DNA of 64,000 nucleotides from CAZPDM01 sp964585305 (GCA_964585305.1 CAZPDM010000002.1:27339-91338), one strand, 5' to 3'. Positions 9,125 to 18,067 are shown, counted from the first letter of the stretch. Made by a program: numbers and translations. Notes: generated from the letters alone by a model not told the origin.

Positions 9125-11410
9125 CTAATTTTTCTTAAATGTATGTTGATCCATTTGTGTCAGTAATTCTTTAATTTTGGGACGAAGTTGCGATGAGTGA
9201 AGCGAATGATATTTCCACCAACGACGTATTTTTTTGTAAAGATTGATGACCAAATCCAAAGAAATTTCAAAACCTAAAATTGATATGCTTCCAAGTAATT
9301 GAGCATTGCGGCAGAGTAAAGCAACCCAGGTTTCTCCTAGGATTTTTTCATATAAATTTTTTAAATCGTAACGGCCAATTTGTGTCAGCCCAACTAAGCA
9401 TTCTTTATAAGAAGTAATTGATGCAGTTAATTCTGCGCGGCTTAAAGTTCTTGCGAGGTTAGCAAAAGTAAGTGCGTTATTTCGATAGGATTCGTAGTAT
9501 TTATATGCTTGTTGTGTATATGGATCGTTAATTGGAACAGAGATAATTTCTTTTTCGGGTGTTTTAAGTTTACGAATTCCATATTTACCTTGAGACAATT
9601 CATAATCTACAAGTTTAGAGAATAAGGTAAAAAATTCTTCAGCAATTCCTAAATATTTTGGTCCTTGCATAAAGATAATAAAACCTAAATACGAAAGAAT
9701 ACCATAATCACGAGGATTTGCCTCAAAGCCCAAATATAATTGATTCCATGATTTTATTACATCGCGACGGGTAAGTGTGATAGCTCGATTTTCATTACTG
9801 GAATCATCTCCTTTAAGATAATAACGTCCAGCTTCTAGTCTTAATGTTCCATGTTTGGGTAAAAGTTCGTCTAGTTTCTGCAAAATCGAAATATGTCTTC
9901 CTTGTCCTGTATAGTTTTCTTTATTTTGCGCAATTGTTGTACTAAGATCAAATATTTCTTTACAGATTTTTTGTTCTTGTTCACTAAGAGTTATTTTACC
10001 AAGTTTATCTAATTCTTGCAAGTTTTCAATAGCACGTTTTGCCCCAGCAGGTTCAATATCATCTGCTAGTAGTTTACGTAAAACAATATGGAATGTATTC
10101 TCAATCATCCGACTAGATATTTTAAGGTCGAGTTGTTTGAAATGATCGATATCATTTTGTTCAAGATTCATTTTTACTGGAGTATTAGCACCTTGTCCAC
10201 TACATTCCCAATTGCCACAAATATAGATGCTTTCTAAAGCATCTTTTGCTTTCATATAATTTTCGTAAAGAAGCCTTGATTCTAAAGCTGCACAGCAGGC
10301 ATCAACATAACAATCTTTAAGATTGTTGATGAAGGCTAAGATTTCTTTTTGTTTTATTTCCAAAGAATGAAGAGCTTGGGAAACCCAATAAGCATCACGG
10401 ACTCTGCCATTTGCTGCTAAAGAAACTGCTTCTGCTACAATTGCTTCACTCAAACCATTTTTCTGGGTAATTAAATTGTAGAGATATAAATACATTCCGC
10501 CTAAAAATGGTTCTGCTTCATTTCCTTGTGCCGCTAATTTTAATGCTTCTTTGCGCTTGTTTTGCAATAGGTTTTCTATGGCTTGATCATAAAAATCTAA
10601 TGCTTTAGTAAGGTTTTGAGCATCTTCTATAAAACAATTTTCTGGCTTTGTAGTATTATGACCCAATCCATAAACAAGGCGTGGATCTGTTGTTGTAATG
10701 CCAAGTTTGTCTAAAATAGTTAGAAAAATTGCTTTTTCCTCTATCATCTTAGCCATAAGAGTCGCTTCATAAGAAAGAGGATGTAGCAGTAATAATTTTC
10801 GAGAAGGATCGTTTACATTTTCTGGCAGTAGAGTTGGTAAAAATTCAGTAATTGTCAAGTGCATAACTTGTCTGAATAGCTTTTCCGTGGCTTCTTCTGT
10901 GCGTGCTGTTCCAGTTCCAATAAGTGGCATTCTTAGTGTGGAGCCTAATGATGTTTTAGAAAATTGTGTTGAAAAATTGCGAAGTACATTTTTTAATATA
11001 TCAAAATTTGTTCCTGCAGTCATTGTTGCTACACAACCTAGTATAATGCGATCTGTCTGTGTTTTTAAACCACCAGGCGGGATTTCTCGGACTTCCCCAA
11101 TTTCCATAACGCCTTCCATGCTACGGCGAACTTCTGGATAATTATGGGGTTGGCTCATTTCAAAAATGCGGCGCATTACAGGGCCATAAGAATGATATGG
11201 GCGCGTATTGCAAGAAACAGCTAGGGCACTACAACGTGGCAATGTTTCATCAGTAATATCTGCTTTTACAATAATGATGACAGGATCAGGAAATAATGGC
11301 TTTCCTATTGGATCAAAGTAAGGAGATCCAATAGCATGATGCCCTCCTTCTGGGCAATCTGTTAGATCACTAAAAGGGACTAAACAGAAGCGATTATATA
11401 AATGTGGCAT
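9125..11410 (-). CDS. Macrodomain-like protein with long helical repeat region
   Basis: 761 residues, apparently cytoplasmic. The first ~230 residues resemble a macrodomain (ADP-ribose/NAD-metabolite binding): KADIT near 49-53, AVSCN near 64-68 in the place of the VNAAN motif, and MPLIGTG near 161-167 matching the P-x-IGTG phosphate loop. The remaining ~530 residues are helical and repeat-like (TPR/SEL1 or MAP3K-type helical repeats are possible) without motifs I can name. The start ATG has AGGA at proper spacing. It lies 59 nt downstream of the nicotinamidase-like gene on the same strand, so the two are probably one operon. The macrodomain call is by motif only, the GG motif is unclear, and function is inferred. 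Confidence 0.6.
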   Translation of the reverse strand: MPHLYNRFCLVPFSDLTDCPEGGHHAIGSPYFDPIGKPLFPDPVIIIVKADITDETLPRCSALAVSCNTRPYHSYGPVMRRIFEMSQPHNYPEVRRSMEGVMEIGEVREIPPGGLKTQTDRIILGCVATMTAGTNFDILKNVLRNFSTQFSKTSLGSTLRMPLIGTGTARTEEATEKLFRQVMHLTITEFLPTLLPENVNDPSRKLLLLHPLSYEATLMAKMIEEKAIFLTILDKLGITTTDPRLVYGLGHNTTKPENCFIEDAQNLTKALDFYDQAIENLLQNKRKEALKLAAQGNEAEPFLGGMYLYLYNLITQKNGLSEAIVAEAVSLAANGRVRDAYWVSQALHSLEIKQKEILAFINNLKDCYVDACCAALESRLLYENYMKAKDALESIYICGNWECSGQGANTPVKMNLEQNDIDHFKQLDLKISSRMIENTFHIVLRKLLADDIEPAGAKRAIENLQELDKLGKITLSEQEQKICKEIFDLSTTIAQNKENYTGQGRHISILQKLDELLPKHGTLRLEAGRYYLKGDDSSNENRAITLTRRDVIKSWNQLYLGFEANPRDYGILSYLGFIIFMQGPKYLGIAEEFFTLFSKLVDYELSQGKYGIRKLKTPEKEIISVPINDPYTQQAYKYYESYRNNALTFANLARTLSRAELTASITSYKECLVGLTQIGRYDLKNLYEKILGETWVALLCRNAQLLGSISILGFEISLDLVINLYKKIRRWWKYHSLHSSQLRPKIKELLTQMDQHTFKKN

Positions 11411-11469
11411 AGTTTTTTCCTAATTTAATCTAATGAAAGAAATTTGCATTAGTATCTGAACTAAATCGA

Positions 11470-12270
11470 TTATTGTGCTATAGGAGAGGCAAATTGCTTC
11501 ATAAGTTCAGTGGTTGTCATCGTTGTAAAGGAACCAGTGCGGCCATCTCCTAATGGATTAAACTTGCTCATATATTCAATTGCAGGATTTCGTTTGTCAG
11601 GATCAAGAGGAAATGTTCCATCTGTAATGTAAACTACATTAAAAATAGCTGATAGCAATAATAAAACATTACGAAGATTACAAATTTCATCACATACGCC
11701 AAATACTATTAAATAAAATCGTCCTTGTCGCCGTAATTCCCACATAAGGGGGTAAATATATGGGCTTCCTGGAGACATGCAAAAATCATCTTTCATAAAA
11801 ATTAACTCAGTTTTGGGTTCTACCACAGCGTCAATAGGTATGTGTTGATCGAACCATCGAATGTATACTTTTCTTGTTTGCGGCAGATCAATTTCATCAA
11901 TAGCTTGTTGATCGTCTGTACCAAAACGTCGATTTTTATCTAATAAAGCATGTGGAGGAAATGTTCTAACAAAATCTGGTGTTTGTCCTTCTCGAATAAT
12001 TTCTAAAGAGTGAAATCGTTTTCCATGAATACTTTCAATAACATGCGCATCTTGGAATTGAATTGCTGGAACTTTATATTCAAAAAGAAAGCGGCGTAGT
12101 TCCCCAATGCGTTTTCCTATAGTATCTATTTGATTTTGTACTTCATTAAGTTGCAATCCTTTAGCGTAATTTTGATAAGCTGATATAGAAAGTTTTCCAT
12201 TTGCATTCATAAAAGTATTAAGACAGTCTATAGCAATACTTGCACAAAATTCAGGTTTTAGTTGTAGCAT
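11470..12270 (-). CDS. Nicotinamidase/isochorismatase-like cysteine hydrolase
   Basis: 266 residues of the isochorismatase-like superfamily, with the full set of PncA-type residues visible. Catalytic Asp15 is in AIDCLNTF, Lys160 in FMKDD, and nucleophile Cys197 in GVCDEIC. Metal ligands are Asp74 and His76 in QDAH and His107 in FPPH. PncA deamidates nicotinamide to nicotinate in NAD salvage, and the retained metal site favours a nicotinamidase over an isochorismatase. It is longer than typical PncA (about 190-215), with insertions between the motifs. Start has AAGGG. It is first gene of a likely two-gene operon with the macrodomain-like gene, suggesting NAD or ADP-ribose chemistry. Superfamily fairly sure, substrate inferred. 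Confidence 0.72.
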   Translation of the reverse strand: MLQLKPEFCASIAIDCLNTFMNANGKLSISAYQNYAKGLQLNEVQNQIDTIGKRIGELRRFLFEYKVPAIQFQDAHVIESIHGKRFHSLEIIREGQTPDFVRTFPPHALLDKNRRFGTDDQQAIDEIDLPQTRKVYIRWFDQHIPIDAVVEPKTELIFMKDDFCMSPGSPYIYPLMWELRRQGRFYLIVFGVCDEICNLRNVLLLLSAIFNVVYITDGTFPLDPDKRNPAIEYMSKFNPLGDGRTGSFTTMTTTELMKQFASPIAQ

Positions 12271-12330
12271 AGAAATACCCTTACAAAAATTCTATAAAAT
12301 TGAAAAAAAAATATAGTTTTTTCTTATGGC

Positions 12331-12360
12331 TTGACATTCCCTTATATTTTAAGATATTAT
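12331..12360 (+). promoter_or_regulatory. Sigma-70-type promoter for the pseudouridine synthase
   Basis: TTGACA at 12331-12336 and TATTAT at 12355-12360, spacing 18. The predicted start of transcription falls near 12367, almost on the first in-frame ATG (12370). This argues that translation begins at the second ATG (12409). Confidence 0.7.
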
Positions 12361-12408
12361 ATCTAAAATATGTTTGAAATTCACGAAAGAAAGGTGAAAG
12401 ATCGTCTT

Positions 12409-13455
12409 ATGGGCCAACCTACTTTAATTCCTAATGAAGAGCATGTTGAAACTTTGGAATTTTTTATTAAAGGACGTGTAGAAGGTCAAAGGTTAGATGC
12501 TTATTTAGTAAAGCGTTTTGAAGATTATTCGCGTACATATCTTCAAAAATTGATTAAAGGTGGCAAAGTTTTTGTTAATGGGAAACCTGCAAAAGCAAGT
12601 CACAAAATTCGTGTTGGGCAAGAAGTGCGGGTGGAATTGCCCCAATTAGAAGAATTACATCTCAAACCTGAACAAATGCCTCTTACTATAGTTTATGAGG
12701 ATGAAGATATTGTTGCGATTAACAAACAGGCAAATTTAATTATTCATCCTGCGCGTGGACATCTTCAAGGAACTTTAGTTAATGGACTAATTTTCTATTT
12801 TGAGAACCTTTCCGATTATAATGATGCTTATCGTCCCGGGATTGTTCACCGTCTGGATCGAGATACTAGTGGAATCTTGCTAGTAGCAAAAAATAACATT
12901 GCACATGCTGGTCTTGCAGCTCAATTTGAAAACCGTGAAATACATAAAGAATATCTTGCCTTAGTTGAAGGAAATATGAAATTAGATAGGAATATTGTAA
13001 ATTTACCTCTAGCAGTAGATCCGCGTAATCGTGAACGAATGTCTGTTCGTAAGGACGGAAAGATTTCGATTACTGAATATCAAGTGTTAATGAGATATCC
13101 AGGATACACATTAGTTCATGTTTTTCCTAAGACAGGACGGACACATCAAATTCGTGTGCATTTAAAGTCTGAAGGACATGTTATCATTGCCGATGATTTA
13201 TATGGAGCAAATCCTATATTAACAAAAGGAATGGTTTATAACAATGCCAAAATGCCAATTCCTCCTGAAATTGATGGGGAACAAATTTTAATGGAACGTA
13301 CTGCTTTACATGCTTGGCAAATTCATTTTCATCACCCAACAAAAAAAGAAGATATGACACTTGTTGCCCAGTTGCCTTCTGATTTTGCAAACACATTGAG
13401 GTTTTTACAAGCGCGATGGCCAAATCCCAAAGTAGAAAAAATTTGTAATTGCTAA
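12409..13455 (+). CDS. rluD: RluD-family 23S rRNA pseudouridine synthase
   Basis: Converts specific uridines of large-subunit rRNA to pseudouridine. Seen: an N-terminal S4 RNA-binding domain (RLDAYLVKRF...LIKGGKVFVNGKPAKAS), then the RluA/RluD catalytic core with HRLDRDTSG carrying the catalytic Asp, then KEYLALVEG and the TGRTHQIRVHL motif. An in-frame ATG at 12370 would add 13 residues but lies about 3 nt after the predicted transcription start and lacks a ribosome-binding site. AAGGTG precedes 12409 at a longish spacing. The RluD rather than RluC assignment rests on the overall pattern and is less sure than the family. Confidence 0.88.
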   Translation: MGQPTLIPNEEHVETLEFFIKGRVEGQRLDAYLVKRFEDYSRTYLQKLIKGGKVFVNGKPAKASHKIRVGQEVRVELPQLEELHLKPEQMPLTIVYEDEDIVAINKQANLIIHPARGHLQGTLVNGLIFYFENLSDYNDAYRPGIVHRLDRDTSGILLVAKNNIAHAGLAAQFENREIHKEYLALVEGNMKLDRNIVNLPLAVDPRNRERMSVRKDGKISITEYQVLMRYPGYTLVHVFPKTGRTHQIRVHLKSEGHVIIADDLYGANPILTKGMVYNNAKMPIPPEIDGEQILMERTALHAWQIHFHHPTKKEDMTLVAQLPSDFANTLRFLQARWPNPKVEKICNC

Positions 13456-13619
13456 AGATATGTATCAGATTTTTTGAGTGAGAATTTGCCGACAAATTTG
13501 CTGAGTGTTAAATATTCATTAAATTAAATATTATCTAATTTAGATAGAAAAGTTGTTTGATAGATATATTAAATTTGGGTTTATTCTAAATGACAATTTT
13601 TCTATCAAAAGGATATAAA

Positions 13620-14852
13620 ATGAGAAAAATACAATTAGAATTTAATTATATCTCACAAAAAAAAGATGTTGGATTAGCAAGAGTACGTGGTGAAATAGAT
13701 GGTAGCAATATTAATGAGTTTGCTGCTTTTTTAAAAAAAATAGGAGAAGTCTCTTGCGCTAAGGTACTTTTTGATTTAAAAGACCTACGGTATATGAATA
13801 GCACAGGATTTGGGAATTTAGCAGCCTTTTTTTTAAATGAGAAAGATACAGGAAAGCGGGAAATTTATATATGTAATTTACATCCAAATATTCAAAGAAC
13901 ATACCGGACTTTTGGAATGGATCAAACTTGGCCGACATATCCTACTATAGAAGAGGCGATAGCTGCTCTTCAAAAAAATCGTATTATTCAAAAAAATACG
14001 CCTGAACCAAAAAATGTTTCAGAGCCTATATTATTTCCAATTATTCGTAGTTGTACTAATTGTAGAAAACCTAGTAATTTTCCTAAACCTGGCACATATA
14101 GATGTACATATTGCAGTACTATTCATCAAATAGATGACCAAGGAAATCTTAAAGTTGTTTCAACTGTTTCTAAAAAAACAGTTGTGCAAGATAAGAAAAT
14201 TGAAAAATTAGAAGAAGAAAAGGTTATAGAACAACAAAAAAAAATGGAAGAAAAAATTGTAGAACAACATGAAGAAAAGGCTGAGGAAAAAAATTCTGAA
14301 AAAATAACTTCAATGTTTCCAGAAGTCCCTTCTGACTCTGTTTCTTCTTCCGAATTAGCCCCGCCCCTTCCATCTACCCCAACACCCGCTCCTTCTATAA
14401 CACCAACATCAACATCAGATGTAGAAACCATTGATATTACTATTTCTTCTAATCCTAACTATCTTAGACGTATTCGCGATTTTATATTTGCTTTTGCAGA
14501 TGAAATATTTACTGAACAAGAACGTTATAATATGTCCTCTGCTATTGATGAAGCACTTGCGAATGCAATAGAACATGCTCATCAAAATGATGTTAGCAAG
14601 AAAATATTTATAAAGATTGAAGTTAATGAAAAAAAATTCCAAGTTACTATAAAAGATAGTGGTGTTAATACATTTAATAATATTATCCAACGGGATAATG
14701 TTTCTCAAGAACAACTAAAAAAGATAGGAAGGGGGATGGGGCTTCTAGTTATTAAACAAACGATGGATGAAGTAAGTTTTAATCCTACAGAAAGCTGGGG
14801 AACTGCAATTACAATGATAAAATATGTTAAAGATAAAGATAAGATAGAATAA
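13620..14852 (+). CDS. Fused STAS anti-anti-sigma / zinc ribbon / HATPase (SpoIIAB-RsbW-like) regulator
   Basis: 410 residues combining two parts of a partner-switching circuit. Residues ~1-110 are a STAS domain with the phosphorylatable Ser in RYMNSTGFG. A four-Cys zinc ribbon follows (CTNC ... CTYC, about residues 142-165), then a low-complexity Glu/Lys then Pro/Thr/Ser linker. The last ~130 residues are a HATPase of the anti-sigma kinase type, with N-box DEALANAIEHA, G1 DSGVN and G2 GRGMGL. The ATG at 13620 is chosen over 13590 because AAAGGAT precedes it. It ends 1 nt from the stop of the convergent receiver gene. No sigma factor is adjacent. The domain calls are firm; the in-cis regulation is inferred. 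Confidence 0.85.
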   Translation: MRKIQLEFNYISQKKDVGLARVRGEIDGSNINEFAAFLKKIGEVSCAKVLFDLKDLRYMNSTGFGNLAAFFLNEKDTGKREIYICNLHPNIQRTYRTFGMDQTWPTYPTIEEAIAALQKNRIIQKNTPEPKNVSEPILFPIIRSCTNCRKPSNFPKPGTYRCTYCSTIHQIDDQGNLKVVSTVSKKTVVQDKKIEKLEEEKVIEQQKKMEEKIVEQHEEKAEEKNSEKITSMFPEVPSDSVSSSELAPPLPSTPTPAPSITPTSTSDVETIDITISSNPNYLRRIRDFIFAFADEIFTEQERYNMSSAIDEALANAIEHAHQNDVSKKIFIKIEVNEKKFQVTIKDSGVNTFNNIIQRDNVSQEQLKKIGRGMGLLVIKQTMDEVSFNPTESWGTAITMIKYVKDKDKIE

Positions 14853-14853
14853 T

Positions 14854-15483
14854 TTATTCAGGCCAATTAACATTTGAAGAAGAACGTGAATTTGTAAAAT
14901 TATCCATAAATTTTTTATAGCATTCTGGGCAAACTCCATGGCTGAAAATTGCATCGGTGTGTTCAGAAATATATTGTTCAATCTGATGCCAGTAATTTTT
15001 GTCATCTCTGATTTTTTTACAATATGAGCATATTGGAACTAAACCTTGTAAAGTTTTAACTTGGGTCATAGCTTTTTCTAATTCTTTTACACGATTTGCC
15101 AGATCTGTTTGCAATTGGACCACACGTTCTCCGACTCTAATTCTAGCCCGCAGTTCTTGAATATCAAATGGTTTACATATATAATCATCCGCACCAGCTT
15201 CCAATCCTTTTACAATATCTTGTTGTCTTCCGTGTGCAGTTAATAGAATGATATGAATTGCTGCGTTCTTTTTTAATGTTCGTATACGTGTAGAAATTTC
15301 TAATCCATCTAAATCTGGAAGCATCCAATCTAGGATGATAATTAAGGGATTTTCTTCAAATTCAATTTTTTGCCAAGTTTCTAGTCCATTTTGCGTACAT
15401 ACAATTTCATAGCCCCACCGCGTTAACACAGTTTGCAATAGATAACAAGAGACTGGGTCATCTTCAGCAACCAAAATTTTCAT
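14854..15483 (-). CDS. Response regulator with receiver domain and C-terminal Cys-rich module
   Basis: 209 residues. Receiver domain ~1-120: acidic pocket AEDD near residue 6, phospho-acceptor Asp in IILDWMLPD near 52, and conserved Lys in YICKPFD near 104. A coiled-coil linker follows, then a small module with PICSYCKKIRDD, a WHQIEQYI segment and HGVCPEC. This module is often found after receiver or PAS domains and looks metal-binding; its output is unknown. No DNA-binding domain is present. Its leader carries a hairpin between a strong GGAGG and the ATG, shared with the gene at 27127. The convergent neighbour ends 1 nt away. No histidine kinase is adjacent. Confidence 0.88.
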   Translation of the reverse strand: MKILVAEDDPVSCYLLQTVLTRWGYEIVCTQNGLETWQKIEFEENPLIIILDWMLPDLDGLEISTRIRTLKKNAAIHIILLTAHGRQQDIVKGLEAGADDYICKPFDIQELRARIRVGERVVQLQTDLANRVKELEKAMTQVKTLQGLVPICSYCKKIRDDKNYWHQIEQYISEHTDAIFSHGVCPECYKKFMDNFTNSRSSSNVNWPE

Positions 15484-15545
15484 AGGAAATTAGCGGTGGA
15501 CACCTAGCTCTTTTAGGCTAAAACCGCTCCTCCAATTTCAAAGCA
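15484..15545 (-). promoter_or_regulatory. Shine-Dalgarno / hairpin / start-codon leader, copy 1
   Basis: On the minus strand GGAGG (15533-15529) is separated from the ATG (15483) by a hairpin at 15528-15492, whose outer arms are AGCGG and CCGCT and whose inner arms are TAGC and GCTA, followed by AATTTCCT. Linear spacing is 45 nt; with the hairpin folded it is about 8 nt. The flanking sequence TTGGAGGAGCGGTTTTA is shared with 27096-27112. Confidence 0.7.
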
Positions 15546-15627
15546 AGATTTAATCTTATCTCGCTAGTTTATAAAAATCTAGAATTATCTTAGCAATTTC
15601 ATTTAAAAATATTCAGAGATATTTCTA

Positions 15628-16770
15628 TTATTTATTTGAGTTGTGGGGTATATTTTGCTTTTTTTCTTCATTTGGATCTGGAGTTAATAAAAACCATACA
15701 CCACCAATAATTCCAATAACAAAAGGGATTGGAACTAAAATATAGAGACGATTTACTAAACCAACTACTGAGAACCCTATTCCAATCCAAAAAAATAAAA
15801 GACTCCAAAATTGTGGAATTTTAGCACGTGCTGTTTCTAAAAAGATTAGTCCAATTATGGTTACTGTACATAGGGCTATTGGAATTTTATTTAAAAATCC
15901 TGTTGCAAATACAATGAGTAAAATTCCTAAAATAAAGCAGAACATTTCCCAAATTAACGAAGGTTTTTTCTTGTATATTTCTAAGATCTTATGAATATCA
16001 TTTTTTATATTTTCCATATTTCTACAGCGTTTTTCTGTAGGAGCTAGCATTTTTGATACTAGAATATCTAATTCTTTTGAACAGTCTGGAATAAAATTAC
16101 TAGGAACTTCTAATCCACTTGGAAGATTTCCAGTGATAAGACGATATAATATTACACCTAAAGAATAAATATCCGTTTTAGAATTTATTTTTCCTTGTTT
16201 TTGCTCTGGAGACATATAATCCCAAGTTCCGACTGCTTTTATATCAGCCCCTTTTAAACATCCACTAAATTCTAGAGAATCTTTATTTCGTAAATAATAT
16301 GTCCCTAATCCAAAATCTGTTAATTTAACACCTTCTTTACAAAGAAAAATATTTGATGGTTTTATATCTCCATGGTATATATGTTGTTCATGTGCAAATT
16401 GTAAAATATCAGCAATTTGCCAACAAATTTCTAAAGCCTGTGGCCAAGGAATTTTATTATTTTTCTGTAAAAGTTGTTCCAATGTGATACCTTCTATATA
16501 TTCCATTCTTAAATGTGGGTCTTGGCTAGAAGTATCCATGTCTGTTACTCTTACAATTCCTGGATGATTCAATTCGTGCATGACAACGCCTTCATCTCTT
16601 AAAATCTCTAGAGATTTTTTATCATGAACAAATTTGAGAACTTCTTTTTTTCCAGGCAATTCTATATGTTCTGCCATCCAAACTTCACCGAATCCTCCAT
16701 TACCAAGATGAGAAGATAATTTAAAATTATGAACTACTTGGCCTGGTTGATGTTTAAGGCTAGTTTCCAT
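15628..16770 (-). CDS. Membrane Ser/Thr protein kinase (HGD variant) with four C-terminal spans
   Basis: 380 residues. Hanks-type kinase domain ~14-280: GNGGFGEVW, Lys in VLKFV, catalytic HGDIKPSN near 133 with Gly in place of the usual Arg, DFG near 151, SPEQ. The last ~95 residues hold about four hydrophobic spans with short loops and a polar tail, so the kinase faces the cytoplasm. The ATG at 16770 is chosen because AAAGG lies 6 nt upstream; a 41-residue extension exists in the same frame but starts poorly and precedes the kinase fold. HGD marks a non-RD-type kinase that may not need activation-loop phosphorylation. It is divergent from the PLP enzyme gene. Confidence 0.88.
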   Translation of the reverse strand: METSLKHQPGQVVHNFKLSSHLGNGGFGEVWMAEHIELPGKKEVLKFVHDKKSLEILRDEGVVMHELNHPGIVRVTDMDTSSQDPHLRMEYIEGITLEQLLQKNNKIPWPQALEICWQIADILQFAHEQHIYHGDIKPSNIFLCKEGVKLTDFGLGTYYLRNKDSLEFSGCLKGADIKAVGTWDYMSPEQKQGKINSKTDIYSLGVILYRLITGNLPSGLEVPSNFIPDCSKELDILVSKMLAPTEKRCRNMENIKNDIHKILEIYKKKPSLIWEMFCFILGILLIVFATGFLNKIPIALCTVTIIGLIFLETARAKIPQFWSLLFFWIGIGFSVVGLVNRLYILVPIPFVIGIIGGVWFLLTPDPNEEKKQNIPHNSNK

Positions 16771-16873
16771 ACAAAACCTTTCTGAAAATTTAGATGAACT
16801 AGTTAATTGTATTAAAACTGGAAATATTTTAACGCATTTAAGGTAAAAAGGCAATATTTTTTCAAATGAAAAT

Positions 16874-16902
16874 ATTTCTTCCATGCTAAACATGGAAGAA
16901 AT
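16874..16902. promoter_or_regulatory. 12-bp inverted repeat between divergent genes
   Basis: ATTTCTTCCATG and CATGGAAGAAAT with a 5-nt loop, in the short space between the divergent kinase and PLP-enzyme genes. It may be an operator or a 5'-UTR hairpin; no T-run follows on either strand. Confidence 0.4.
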
Positions 16903-16937
16903 TTGTTCATATATTTATTTTTTTGAAAGAATATCTT

Positions 16938-18026
16938 ATGAATTCTAAAATGTTACTCCTACATCCCGTATACAAAAATTTTGATGAGTATATTAAAAAT
17001 TGTTCAGAGCCGTTGCTTATAGGTAGTTCATGTCAAAATCCAGAAATTATAGACTTAGCAAATAGAATTGCATTCTGGGAAAATAAAGAGAAAGCCGTTG
17101 TAGTTTCTAGTGGCCATCTTGCTCTTTGGGCAGCAATTATATCTCATGTTCATAATGGAGAGCATTTAATTGCACACCATCGGCTATCTGCTCAAAGCGA
17201 ATTATTATTAGAATATCTTCCGGAATTAGGTATACGAATAGATCGTCTAGATTGTCATAATATAAATAATCTTCATGCTGCATTTCGTCCTAAGACAAAA
17301 TTAGTTTGGGTAGAATATCCCAGTCGTCCATTTTTAGATGTTGTTGATATATCTTCTTGTATGTCTGTATGTTGTAGTCATGATGTTCTTTTTTTGGTAG
17401 ATGCAAGTCTTGCTCCAAATCTTGGAGAAAATCGTAATTTATCGGCTGATATAGTGGTTTGTAAAGGAAATTATTTGAGCGGTCAAGGAGATATGATTGG
17501 GTATTTATCTGGTCAAGAGGCATATATCTCTCGTATAGAAAATGTATTAAGTATACTAGGAGTATATCCAAAAAATTGGGATATTACAAATTTTATTCAA
17601 ACAATTGAAACAATTCGGTTACGTTTGGGACAACAAAGTAATACTGCTTTACAAGTAGCCAAGTTCCTACAACATCATCGACAAATAGAAAATGTTTTTT
17701 ATTTAGGATTATCTAGTCATCCTGATTATAGTTTAGTAAAAAAAGAATGGAAAAATTTTGGTTCAGTTATTGTTTTTAGAATTGCCAGCGATAAAAATCA
17801 AGTTGAAAATTTTTGTAATTCTTTTGAAAAATGCTGTTTAAGTACTGAATGGGGAGCTCCATTTACAACTATTGAACCTCTATCGGCGATGAGTTATTTG
17901 CCTTTAAATTCAGCTTTAAAAAATCAATGGAATCTTGGAAATGTCTTTCAAATTTCAATTGGATTAGATTCGGCAGAAATAATTATTCAAGATTTGGAAA
18001 AAGCATTAGCAAAAATTGCTATATAA
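16938..18026 (+). CDS. PLP-dependent Cys/Met-metabolism-type enzyme
   Basis: 362 residues of fold-type I, nearest to the cystathionine gamma-synthase/beta-lyase family (trans-sulfuration). Seen: SSGHLALWAAI for the phosphate-binding region (usual SGMAAI), VEYPSRPFLDVVDI, VDASLAPN for the Asp that contacts the PLP ring, and the Schiff-base Lys in VVCKGNYLSGQGD (family S-x-TKY-x-x-GH-x-D). It is shorter and more divergent than standard family members (about 380-400), and the motifs are degraded enough that the reaction cannot be named. The ATG at 16938 follows GAAAG; a TTG 15 nt upstream is less likely. Alone on the plus strand between kinase genes. Confidence 0.7.
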   Translation: MNSKMLLLHPVYKNFDEYIKNCSEPLLIGSSCQNPEIIDLANRIAFWENKEKAVVVSSGHLALWAAIISHVHNGEHLIAHHRLSAQSELLLEYLPELGIRIDRLDCHNINNLHAAFRPKTKLVWVEYPSRPFLDVVDISSCMSVCCSHDVLFLVDASLAPNLGENRNLSADIVVCKGNYLSGQGDMIGYLSGQEAYISRIENVLSILGVYPKNWDITNFIQTIETIRLRLGQQSNTALQVAKFLQHHRQIENVFYLGLSSHPDYSLVKKEWKNFGSVIVFRIASDKNQVENFCNSFEKCCLSTEWGAPFTTIEPLSAMSYLPLNSALKNQWNLGNVFQISIGLDSAEIIIQDLEKALAKIAI

Positions 18027-18043
18027 AAATTGGAGAAAAAAAA

Positions 18044-18067
18044 ACAGAATATTTTGCAATATTCTGT
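18044..18067. terminator. Intrinsic terminator (mainly minus strand)
   Basis: 10-bp stem, ACAGAATATT and AATATTCTGT with a TTGC loop. Nine T follow on the minus strand, so it terminates the kinase gene ending at 18076. It may also slow plus-strand transcripts. Confidence 0.75.

Noticed and set aside
14126..14431. Minus-strand open frame rich in Ser/Glu opposite the STAS-HATPase gene
   Set aside because: It is a shadow of the low-complexity linker; no ribosome-binding site and no domain.
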